Assembly: GCF_003148905.1 (NCBI RefSeq)
Contig: NZ_QGHC01000007.1
Coordinates: 62,001 to 126,000 of the forward strand
Length of the DNA stretch: 64,000 bases
Direction: 5' to 3'
From: Fulvimonas soli
Lineage (GTDB): Bacteria > Pseudomonadota > Gammaproteobacteria > Xanthomonadales > Rhodanobacteraceae
Shown: positions 33,392-41,135 of the stretch, piece by piece
How the letters are laid out: each line of letters starts with the position of its first letter
Numbering within the stretch: the first letter of the stretch is position 1
The notes under the pieces: model-generated
Told to the model about the DNA's origin: nothing
What the model saw: only the letters and a program-made list of their open reading frames with translations
The model's database searches: none
Translations under genes and position numbers: made by a program

Positions 33392-33898
33392 ATGACCCTC
33401 TCGATGTACCAGGCCTCCGTTCCCGTGTTCATCCGCGCGCTGACCAACCTGCGCCACGTGCTGCGCAAGGGCGAGGCGCACGCCAAGGCCCGGAACGTCA
33501 GCGACGAGGTGCTGCTGCAGACCCGGCTGATCCCCGACATGCTGCCGCTGGTCAGGCAGGTGCAGATCGCCACCGACATGGCCAAGAACGGCGCCGCGCG
33601 CCTGGCCGGCGTCGATCCGCTGGTGATCGAGGACAACGAGACCACGCTGGCCGAGCTGTACGCCCGGCTGGACCGCGTGGTCGAGTACCTGAAGGGCTTC
33701 GTGCCGGAGCAGATCGACGGCAGCGAGACGCGCCCGATCACCCTGAGGATGCGCAGCGGCGAGCTCCACTTCGAGGGGCAGGCCTACCTGCTGCACTTCG
33801 TGATCCCCAACGTGTTCTTCCACTGCACCACGGCCTACGCGATCCTGCGCAAGGCCGGCGCCGAGCTCGGCAAGAACGACTTCCTCGGGCGCAGCTGA
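33392..33898 (+). CDS. DUF1993 family protein
   Basis: 168 residues. The family features are plain: MTLSMYQASVPVFIRALTNLRHVLRKGEAHA, RLIPDMLPLVRQVQIATDMAKNGAARLAG, and the closing HFVIPNVFFHCTTAYAILRKAGAELGKNDFLG. DUF1993 belongs to the DinB-like helical superfamily; function unknown. It follows the MFS gene by 2 bases with GAGGAGC as ribosome-binding site and is likely in the same transcript. Confidence 0.88.
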   Translation: MTLSMYQASVPVFIRALTNLRHVLRKGEAHAKARNVSDEVLLQTRLIPDMLPLVRQVQIATDMAKNGAARLAGVDPLVIEDNETTLAELYARLDRVVEYLKGFVPEQIDGSETRPITLRMRSGELHFEGQAYLLHFVIPNVFFHCTTAYAILRKAGAELGKNDFLGRS

Positions 33899-33947
33899 GC
33901 CCGGCGGCGCCGCCGCGCCGCGGGCCGGTGAGGGAGCCTGTGGCGGC

Positions 33948-34445
33948 TCAGCGCGCGTGCGCGCGCCGCGCCCGCGTGCGGGCCGCCTTCTTCGCCGCCG
34001 CCGAGCGGCCGGCAGCGCCCTTGGTCCGCACGGCCTTCTTCGCGGCGGCCGAGCGCGCGGCGGCGCCGCGCCTGGCGGCGCTCTTGCGGGCATGGCCGGC
34101 CAGCGCGCGCTTCGACGCCGCGGCGCGGCCTTCCTTCTCCAGCGCGCGGCTGGTCGCGCGCGAGCGCGTGGCCGCCGGCTTGTGCGGGTGCTCGCCGGCC
34201 TGCTCGTCGCGGGCGGCGCGCTTGCGCGCGGCGGCGCTGGCGGTCTTCTTCGCCGGCACCTCGACCCCGGCGCGGCGCGCCTTGGACAGGCCGATCGCGA
34301 TCGCCTGCCGGGCCGAGCGCGCGCCGTGCTTGCCGTGGCGCACGTGCTCGATCTCCTCGCGGACGAACTCGCCGGCCCGGGTGCTGGGCGACTTGCCCTC
34401 GCGCCTGTCGCGGGCGGCGGCTTGGCGGGTGCGTTTCTCGGGCAT
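33948..34445 (-). CDS. DUF6496 / basic Lys-Arg-Ala-rich protein
   Basis: 165 residues from ATG 34445 (MPEKRTRQAAARDRREGKSPSTRAGEFVREEIEHVRHGKHGARSARQAIAIGLSKARRAGV). That N-terminal block is a conserved DUF6496-like domain. The C-terminal half is a low-complexity K/R/A tail with AAKKAVRT-type repeats resembling histone-H1-like tails, probably DNA- or polyanion-binding. Role unknown; related genes in proteobacteria are often stress-associated. Convergent with DUF1993. Confidence 0.75.
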   Translation of the reverse strand: MPEKRTRQAAARDRREGKSPSTRAGEFVREEIEHVRHGKHGARSARQAIAIGLSKARRAGVEVPAKKTASAAARKRAARDEQAGEHPHKPAATRSRATSRALEKEGRAAASKRALAGHARKSAARRGAAARSAAAKKAVRTKGAAGRSAAAKKAARTRARRAHAR

Positions 34446-34890
34446 GGGGAAGGGCCCTCCGGCTGGGGCGGACGCGGTGCGCGCCCGCACCTGCCCGACC
34501 TTTCCACCCCGCCCGTGGACAGGCCGTCAATCCGGCCTCGCGGGCATGAACCGGCGCCGACCGTGCACGCGCGCTGCACGTGCTGGCGTCGGGGTCGTCG
34601 ACGGCCGCGCGTCAGGTTGATCGCGGCCGGAGGCCATCCCACAAGGGCTTGCGAAGACCCTGCGGGAGCGGCCTCCGGCCGCGATACTCCGACCCTCGCC
34701 CTACTCGCGCCGTCGCGGACCGGCGCCCACTCCTTCGCGCTCTTGACCCGCGCGGACGACTCCTGGCGCGGGCGCGTGAACAGGCTCCCACGGTGCAGCC
34801 ACGCGGCCTCGACGCCGGCGCGCCCATCGTGCGCGGCATGGCGACCGTCCGGCCCGTCCCTCCTTCCGTCCGCCGCGCCGCGCAACGCGC
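34446..34890. repeat. Gap with composite REP element, copy 2
   Basis: 34620-34685 is the ATCGCGGCCGGAGGCC ... GGCCTCCGGCCGCGAT palindrome. Its downstream extension 34686-34800 (GGACCGGCGCCCACTCCTTCGC ... GTGAACAGGCTCC) matches the reverse complement of 8963-9060. The remaining flanks are featureless GC-rich DNA. Confidence 0.75.
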
Positions 34891-35757
34891 ATGACGCTGC
34901 GCATCGGCATCTCCGGCTGGCGCTACGCCGCGTGGCGCGGGCGCTTCTATCCCCCGGGCCTGCCGCAGCGGGAGGAGCTGGCCTACGCCGCGCGGCGTTT
35001 CCCCAGCGTCGAGCTCAACGGCTCGTTCCATGCGCTGCAGCGCCCGTCGAGCTACCGGCGCTGGCACGACGCCACGCCGCGCGGCTTCGTGTTCGCGGTG
35101 AAGGGGCCGCGCTTCGTTACCCACGTGAAGCGGCTGCGCGACGTCGAGGCGCCGCTGGCCAACTTCTTCGCCTCCGGCGTGCTGGCGCTGCGCGGCAAGC
35201 TCGGCCCGCTGCTGTGGCAGTTCCCGCCCGGCCTGGCCTACGAGCCGGAGCGGCTGGAAGGCTTCCTCGCGCGGCTGCCGCGCGACTTCGCCGCGGCGCG
35301 TGCGCTGGCGCGGCGGCACGACCGCCACGTGGCGGAGGCGGACCTCGCGGCGCCGCGCAACCGCCGCCTGCGCCACGCGGTGGAGGTGCGCCACGGCAGC
35401 TACGCCTGCGCGGACTTCGTGGCGCAGCTGCGCCGGCACCGCGTGGCGCTGGCGGTGGCCGACAGCGCCGGCCGCTGGCCGCGGCTGGAGGACGTCACCG
35501 CCGGCTTCATGTACCTGCGCCTGCACGGCGACACCGAGCTCTACGCCAGCGGCTACGGCAACGCCGCGCTGGACGGCTGGGCGCGCCGCATCCGCGCCTG
35601 GGCCCGCGGCGGCCAGCCGCGCGGTGCCTGCACCGCGAGCCGCGCCCCGCCGCCCAAGCGCAAGTCGCGGGACGTGTACTGCTACTTCGACAACGACGCC
35701 AGGGGCGCAGCGCCGTTCGACGCGCTGCGGCTGGCGGAGCGGCTGGCGCGGCGCTGA
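34891..35757 (+). CDS. DUF72 domain protein (YecE-like)
   Basis: 288 residues. MTLRIGISGWRYAAWRGRFYPPGLPQREELAYAARRFPSVELNGSFH and GFVFAVKGPRFVTHVKRLRDVE are the classic opening of the TIM-barrel-like DUF72 family; LLWQFPPGLAYEPERL and the C-terminal DVYCYFDNDARGAAPFDALRLAERL complete it. Function unknown, often suspected in metal or nucleic-acid chemistry. ATG 34891 comes right after a gene-free repeat region. Confidence 0.88.
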   Translation: MTLRIGISGWRYAAWRGRFYPPGLPQREELAYAARRFPSVELNGSFHALQRPSSYRRWHDATPRGFVFAVKGPRFVTHVKRLRDVEAPLANFFASGVLALRGKLGPLLWQFPPGLAYEPERLEGFLARLPRDFAAARALARRHDRHVAEADLAAPRNRRLRHAVEVRHGSYACADFVAQLRRHRVALAVADSAGRWPRLEDVTAGFMYLRLHGDTELYASGYGNAALDGWARRIRAWARGGQPRGACTASRAPPPKRKSRDVYCYFDNDARGAAPFDALRLAERLARR

Positions 35758-35821
35758 GCGCGCCAGCCGCGTGCGCGGCGCGCATGCGAAAATCGCCACC
35801 CGTTTCCCGGCGCCCGCCCGC

Positions 35822-37468
35822 ATGCTGCGACTGACCGACCTCAAGCTGCCGCTCGACCATCCCGCCGAGGCGCTGCCCGCGGCGGCCTGCGCGCGGCTGG
35901 GCATCGCGCCGGCGGCGCTGCGCCAGCTCACCGTGTTCCGCCGCGGCTACGACGCGCGCCGGCGCGGCGCGATCCTGCTGGTCTACACGCTGGACCTGGA
36001 GGTGGACGACGAGGCCGCGCTGCTGGCGCGCTTCGGGGACGACCGCCACGTGCAGCCGACGCCGGACACGCGCTACCGCTTCGTCGCGCGGGCGCCGGCC
36101 GGGCTGGCGCACCGCCCGCTGGTGGTCGGCTTCGGCCCGTGCGGCATCTTCGCCGCGCTGGTGCTGGCGCAGATGGGCTTCCGCCCGATCGTGCTCGAGC
36201 GCGGCAAGGCGGTGCGCGAGCGCACGAAGGACACCTGGGACCTGTGGCGCAAGCGCAACCTGCATCCCGAGTCCAACGTGCAGTTCGGCGAGGGCGGCGC
36301 GGGCACGTTCTCCGACGGCAAGCTGTACAGCCAGATCTCCGACCCGCACCACTACGGCCGCAAGGTGCTCACCGAGTTCGTCGCCGCGGGCGCGCCGGAG
36401 GAGATCCTCTACGTCAGCAAGCCGCACATCGGCACCTTCCGGCTGGTGTCGATGGTGGAGAACATGCGCGCCGGCATCGAGTCGCTGGGCGGCGAGATCC
36501 GCTTCTCGCAGCGGGTGGAAGACCTGCTCGTCGAAACGGACGCCGCCGGCGCGCGCCGCGTGCGCGGCGTGCGCCTGGCCGGCGGCGGGGAGCTGCGCAG
36601 CGACCACGTGGTGCTGGCGCTGGGCCACAGCGCGCGCGACACCTTCGCCATGCTGCACGCGCGCGGCGTGTACCTGGAGCCCAAGCCGTTCTCGATCGGC
36701 TTCCGCGTGGAGCACCCGCAGTCGATGATCGACCGCGCGCGCTTCGGCCCGCAGGCCGGCCATCCGCTGCTGGGCGCCGCCGACTACAAGCTGGTGCACC
36801 ACGCGAGGAACGGACGCGGCGTGTACAGCTTCTGCATGTGCCCCGGCGGCACCGTGGTGGCCGCCACCAGCGAGCCGGGCCGGGTGGTCACCAACGGCAT
36901 GAGCCAGTACTCGCGCAACGAGCGCAACGCCAACGCGGCGATCGTGGTGGGCGTCGAGCCGGCCGACTTCGTGCCGTTCGACCCCGCCTCCCGCGAGGGC
37001 GCGGTGCACCCGCTGGCGGGCATCGCGCTGCAGCGGGCGCTGGAGAGCCGCGCCTTCGAGCTGGGCGGCGGCGACTACAACGCGCCCGGCCAGCTGGTCG
37101 GCGACTTCGTCGCCGGCCGTCCCTCGACGCAGCTCGGCGAGGTGCTGCCCTCGTTCAAGCCCGGCGTGACGCTGGGCTCGCTGGCGGACGCGCTGCCGGC
37201 CTACGCGGTCGAGGCGATCCGCGAGGCGATGCCCGCCTTCGGCCGGCAGATTCGCGGCTTCGACCGGCCCGACGCGGTGTTCACCGGGGTGGAGACGCGC
37301 ACCTCCTCGCCGGTGCGCATCCGCCGCGGCGAGGACCTGCACAGCCTCAACACCCGCGGCCTGTTCCCCGCCGGCGAGGGCGCCGGCTATGCGGGCGGCA
37401 TCCTCTCGGCGGGCGTGGACGGCATCCGCGTGGCGGAGGCGGTGGCGCGGGATATCGTGGGCGGGTGA
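35822..37468 (+). CDS. FAD-dependent oxidoreductase (uncharacterised HI0933/COG2509-like)
   Basis: 548 residues. An N-terminal extension of ~95 residues is followed by a Rossmann motif VVGFGPCGIFAALVLAQMG at about 101-119 and ERG at 126-128. The region NVQFGEGGAGTFSDGKLYSQISD is a hallmark of this family, as is FSIGFRVEHPQSMIDRARFG and the C-terminal FAD-contact GLFPAGEGAGYAGGILSAGVDGI. Annotated only as NAD(P)/FAD-dependent oxidoreductase in other bacteria; substrate unknown. The gap of 64 bases to DUF72 shows no terminator. Confidence 0.88.
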   Translation: MLRLTDLKLPLDHPAEALPAAACARLGIAPAALRQLTVFRRGYDARRRGAILLVYTLDLEVDDEAALLARFGDDRHVQPTPDTRYRFVARAPAGLAHRPLVVGFGPCGIFAALVLAQMGFRPIVLERGKAVRERTKDTWDLWRKRNLHPESNVQFGEGGAGTFSDGKLYSQISDPHHYGRKVLTEFVAAGAPEEILYVSKPHIGTFRLVSMVENMRAGIESLGGEIRFSQRVEDLLVETDAAGARRVRGVRLAGGGELRSDHVVLALGHSARDTFAMLHARGVYLEPKPFSIGFRVEHPQSMIDRARFGPQAGHPLLGAADYKLVHHARNGRGVYSFCMCPGGTVVAATSEPGRVVTNGMSQYSRNERNANAAIVVGVEPADFVPFDPASREGAVHPLAGIALQRALESRAFELGGGDYNAPGQLVGDFVAGRPSTQLGEVLPSFKPGVTLGSLADALPAYAVEAIREAMPAFGRQIRGFDRPDAVFTGVETRTSSPVRIRRGEDLHSLNTRGLFPAGEGAGYAGGILSAGVDGIRVAEAVARDIVGG

Positions 37469-37542
37469 GGGGACGGCCCCCTCGAACAAAGGGGCACTGG
37501 CGTGGCGGCGTTGCGTTTCCAGGAATGGCCATGCTTTCACGA

Positions 37543-37592
37543 GCCCCGCCCCTCACCCCAGCCCTCTCCCCGGAGGGGAGAGGGAGCAAGGC
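37543..37592. repeat. CCCTCTCCCC-type repeat, single copy
   Basis: CCCCTCACCCCAGCC then CTCTCCCCGGAGGGGAGAG and the tail GGAGCAAGGCGC, shared with 23912-23964 and 56018-56062. Confidence 0.8.
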
Positions 37593-37619
37593 GCGGCACG
37601 TCCGAAAGTCCCGCCCTGA

Positions 37620-37705
37620 TTCGCCCCACCACTCACTTCTCACCACTCGCTGCTCGCCTCTCGTCCCTCGCCTCCCGCTTCTCGCTCGCGCAGCGAGCGT
37701 GAGGC
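37620..37705. repeat. Pyrimidine-rich ACTCAC/CTCGC tract
   Basis: A run of CACTCACTTCTCACC and CTCGCTGCTCGCCTCTCG units ending in the hairpin GCTCGCGCAGCGAGC. It looks like one arm of a GAGTGG-type repeat without its partner. Confidence 0.55.
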
Positions 37706-37835
37706 GTGCGCGCAGGAAGCGCGCTGCTCTTCGGGGCCCCTATGGCGCGGCGGGTGGGTGGCGGAAAAGCCCGGAGGGTGGCCCTCCGCCCTTCGGGCCG
37801 GCTTCGCCGTTCGCTCGCGCTCCAAGCGCGCGCGT

Positions 37836-37985
37836 GGGCAAGCAAAGAGAAGTAGCCCGCCCGTCGGCAGGCGGAACCCCGCCGGAGGCGGCCCAGGTTC
37901 CGACCGGGCTCGTAGCAGGCGGCAGCCACACCAAAAAAAAGCAACATGGATTCCCGCTGACGCGGGAACGACGCCAGTTCCAATG
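37836..37985. repeat. Degraded single arm of the 480-bp element plus CATTCCGGC-like palindrome
   Basis: The reverse complement of 37836-37890 (GGCGGGGTTCCGCCTGCCG ... GGCTACTTCTCTTTGCTTGCCCA) resembles the outer arm at 15756-15844. It is followed by an AAAAAAAA run near 37933 and the palindrome GGATTCCCGCTGACGCGGGAACG. The rest of the 544-bp gap (37469-38012) is non-coding. Confidence 0.6.
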
Positions 37986-38012
37986 ACGCGCCACGGCTTC
38001 AACGGCGCGCCA

Positions 38013-40946
38013 CTACCCCTCCCGCCCCAACCATCCCTCCGCCACCCCGGGCCTGCCCAGCAGATACCCCTGCCCGTAAGCACACCCCATCGCCCGCAGC
38101 GCCTCGGCCTGCGTCGCCGTCTCCACCCCCTCGGCGATCACCTCGATCCCCAGCGCGCGCGCCAGCGCCAGGATCGCCGCCACCACCGCGGTGCCGCTGT
38201 CCGGCGCCTCGTGGTCGAGCATCTGCACGAAGGCGCGGTCGATCTTCAGCTTGCGCAGCGGCAGCGCGTGCAGGTAGCTCAGCGAGGAATAGCCGGTGCC
38301 GAAGTCGTCCAGCGCCGCCTCCACGCCGACCGCGTGCAGCCGCTCCAGGATCGCGCGCACGCGGCCGGTGTCGTCCAGCAGCGCACCCTCGGTCACCTCG
38401 ATCGCCAGCCGCGACGGCGCCAGGCCGCTGCGCTCGAGCATGGCCAGCAGGCGGCGGTCGAAGTCGGCGTGGCGCAGGTGCAGCGGCGCCACGTTGACGG
38501 TGAGGTAGCCGCCGCCGCCGAACGCGGCGAAGCGCTCGCAGGCGCGCGCGAACAGCTGCCAGTCGATCGCCTCGATCTGCCCGCTGTCCTGCGCCACGCG
38601 CAGGAACTCGCCCGGCGCCAGTACGCCGCGGCGCGGGTGGTTCCAGCGCAGCAGCGCCTCGTAGCCCACGATCCCGCCGCCGTCGAGCCGGCAGATCGGC
38701 TGGAAGTACGGCTCGAACTCGCCGCGCTGCAGCGCCTGGCGCAGCTCGCCCTCCAGCGTGAGCACGTCCTCGGCGTCGCGCGCCAGCGTCTCGTCGAACA
38801 GCACGTAGCGCTTGCGCCCCAGCTCCTTGGCGCGGTACAGCGCGATGTCGGCGTCGCGCAGCAGCGCGTCGGCCTGCAGGTGCGCCTCCCCGCCGATGGC
38901 GATGCCCATGCTGGCCGAGGGCTCCAGCTCGCGCCCGGCCAGCTGCAGCGGCCGCGCCAGCGCCCGCAGCACGCGCCGCGCCACCTGCTCCACCGCCGCG
39001 ACCTGCCCGGCGTCCTCCAGCAGGATGGCGAACTCGTCGCCCGACAGGCGCGCCACCAGGTCCGGCTCGCGCACGCACTGCACCAGCCGCTCGGCCACCG
39101 CCTTGAGGAAGCTGTCGCCGGCCAGGTGGCCGAGGCTGTCGTTGATCACCTTGAAGCGGTCCACGTCCAGGTAGAGCAGCGCGCAGCGGCGGCCGGGCTC
39201 GCGCTGCGCGCGCTCCAGCAGCGCCTCCAGCCGCTCGCGCAGCAGGCCGCGGTTGGGCAGGCCGGTGAGCGGGTCGTGCATCACCTGGTGGCGCAGCAGC
39301 TGCTGGGCGTGCTCGCGCCGGGCGATCTCGGCGCGCAGCTCCTGCGTGCGCTCGGCCACGCGCTGCTCCAGCTGCTGCTTGGACTGGCGCAGCGCGACCG
39401 CGGAGCGGCGCCGGTAGATGCTGTTGGCGATCTGCAGCGCGGCGAAGCCGAGCAGCTCCTGCTCGGCCGGGCCGTAGCCGTGGCCCTCGTCGTAGCTCTG
39501 CACCGCGACCAGCCCGATCACCTCCTCGTCCACCCGCAGCGGCACGCCCAGCCAGCAGGTGGACGGCGCGCCGATGTGGTGCGGCACCACCTCGCCGGCG
39601 GCGTACAGCGCCTCGATGTCGCTGCGGCGGCCGAGCCAGGGCCGCCCCCGCCGCAGCACGTATTCGCTCAGGCCGCGGCCGAGCGGGCGGCTCAGCGTGC
39701 GCCGCACGCCGGCGTCGACGTAGTAGGGGAATTCCAGCCGGCGACGCTCGTCGTCGAGCAGGGCGATGAAGAAGTTCTCCGCGTCGATGAGGCGGCCCAC
39801 CACCGCGTGCACGCGCTCGTAGAACGTGCCCTCGCCGATGTCGGCGGTGGCCAGCTGGGCGAGCCGGAACAGCGCCTCCTGCAGCCGCTCGGCGCGCTGG
39901 CGCTCCAGCACCTCCTGCTGCAGGCCGCGGTTGGCCTCGGCCAGCTCCTGCGTGCGCTGGCGCACGCGCTGCTCCAGCTCGTCCTTGCTCTGCTTGCGCT
40001 CCAGCGCGGTGAGGATGTGGCTGCCGACGAAGGCGAGCAGCGCGCGGTCCTCGCCGGTGTAGCGGATGCCCGGCCGGTAGCTCTGCACCACCAGCGCGCC
40101 CTGCACGCGGTGCTCGCGCAGCATCGGCACGCCCAGCCAGTCCTCGCTGTCCGGGCCGATCACGTTCAGCGGCCCGTCCACCTGCGCGGCCAGCTCCTCC
40201 GAGCTGCCCATCAGCGCGCGCCCGCCGGTGAGCAGGTGCCAGGTGAGCGAGCCGCGCCAGGCCCCCAGCGGCATCTCGCGCGTGGTGTCCACGCCGCCGG
40301 GGTCGGCCACGTCGGCGAAGTAGAGGAAGCGCAGCGTGCCGCGCTCGGCGTCGTAGCGGACGATGTAGAAGTTCTCCGCGTACATCAGCATGCTGACGAT
40401 GCCGTGGATGCCGCGCAGCAGCTCGGGCATCTCCAGGTCGGAGCCGGCCAGGTCGGAGATCGCGAACAGCGCGCGCTGCAGACTCTCGGAGCGCTCCAGC
40501 TGGCGGTGCGAGTCGTGCAGCTCGGCCAGCGCCAGCGCCTGGCGCAGCTGGCGGCCGGCCAGCTCGAGGTCGGGCGCCAGCGCCGCCTGCAGCGCCGCCG
40601 CCGCGGCGCCGTCGCGCACCTCCAGCAGCAGCGCGGCGGCCAGGTCGGGCCGCAGGCGCAGCGCCAGGCGGTCGCCGTCCAGCCGCAGGCCCGCCGCCTC
40701 GCGCAGCAGGTTCCTGAGCTGCAGCACGTCCGCGTGCGCGGGCTCGCCGTGGCTGCCGCGGTAGACGCCCGGCGCCGGGTCCTGCCAGACCAGCCGCGCC
40801 GAGGCGCCGCCGGCGTGCGCCTCGGCGCGCTCGACCACCAGCGCGGCGACCGCCTCCGGCGAGGTCGCCCCGATCAGGCGGCCGAGCCAGGCCAGCCGCG
40901 TCGCCGCGTCGTCCTGCCGGTCCTGCGGGATGCGCTGCTGGCTCAT
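38013..40946 (-). CDS. GAF-GAF-GGDEF-EAL c-di-GMP signalling protein
   Basis: 977 residues from ATG 40946; a longer antisense frame upstream is spurious. An N-terminal region of ~180 residues without a clear domain is followed by GAF domain 1 (about 190-330: ENFYIVRYDAERGTLRFLYFADV), GAF domain 2 (about 370-510), a coiled coil (ERTQELRAEIARREHAQQLL), GGDEF (MHDPLTGLPNRGLLRERL; active-site variant SGDEF near 636) and EAL (YEALLRWNHPRRG near 763; DDFGTGYSSLSYLHALPL, EGVET). SGDEF may retain activity or act as a GTP-binding site; the EAL part has the catalytic residues expected for a phosphodiesterase. Cytoplasmic, no membrane spans. Divergent from dinG. Confidence 0.92.
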   Translation of the reverse strand: MSQQRIPQDRQDDAATRLAWLGRLIGATSPEAVAALVVERAEAHAGGASARLVWQDPAPGVYRGSHGEPAHADVLQLRNLLREAAGLRLDGDRLALRLRPDLAAALLLEVRDGAAAAALQAALAPDLELAGRQLRQALALAELHDSHRQLERSESLQRALFAISDLAGSDLEMPELLRGIHGIVSMLMYAENFYIVRYDAERGTLRFLYFADVADPGGVDTTREMPLGAWRGSLTWHLLTGGRALMGSSEELAAQVDGPLNVIGPDSEDWLGVPMLREHRVQGALVVQSYRPGIRYTGEDRALLAFVGSHILTALERKQSKDELEQRVRQRTQELAEANRGLQQEVLERQRAERLQEALFRLAQLATADIGEGTFYERVHAVVGRLIDAENFFIALLDDERRRLEFPYYVDAGVRRTLSRPLGRGLSEYVLRRGRPWLGRRSDIEALYAAGEVVPHHIGAPSTCWLGVPLRVDEEVIGLVAVQSYDEGHGYGPAEQELLGFAALQIANSIYRRRSAVALRQSKQQLEQRVAERTQELRAEIARREHAQQLLRHQVMHDPLTGLPNRGLLRERLEALLERAQREPGRRCALLYLDVDRFKVINDSLGHLAGDSFLKAVAERLVQCVREPDLVARLSGDEFAILLEDAGQVAAVEQVARRVLRALARPLQLAGRELEPSASMGIAIGGEAHLQADALLRDADIALYRAKELGRKRYVLFDETLARDAEDVLTLEGELRQALQRGEFEPYFQPICRLDGGGIVGYEALLRWNHPRRGVLAPGEFLRVAQDSGQIEAIDWQLFARACERFAAFGGGGYLTVNVAPLHLRHADFDRRLLAMLERSGLAPSRLAIEVTEGALLDDTGRVRAILERLHAVGVEAALDDFGTGYSSLSYLHALPLRKLKIDRAFVQMLDHEAPDSGTAVVAAILALARALGIEVIAEGVETATQAEALRAMGCAYGQGYLLGRPGVAEGWLGREG

Positions 40947-41104
40947 CGCACGGATAGTCTGCCGTTGGGATCTGCGCGGACCTGCGGCGGCGGCGCGCCC
41001 CCGCCTTTGCCGCGATGGTAGCGCGCAACCGCCCGGCAGCCGCAACCACGGGATCGGCGGAACCGCCGCCGGCTTGAGCGGCGGCGCGGGGCCCGGGCAG
41101 CGGC

Positions 41105-41110
41105 TAGAAT
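41105..41110 (+). promoter_or_regulatory. -10 element of dinG
   Basis: TAGAAT, 25 bases before the dinG ATG; no clear -35, no LexA box (CTGN10CAG) noticed. Confidence 0.4.
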
Positions 41111-41135
41111 CGTCGGCCCGATCCCGCCCCGCCCG

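Noticed and set aside
33948-34220. Lys/Ala-rich tail as evidence of a eukaryote-like histone gene
   Set aside because: Low-complexity K/R/A tails are common in high-GC bacterial basic proteins; the conserved part is DUF6496-like, not histone H1.
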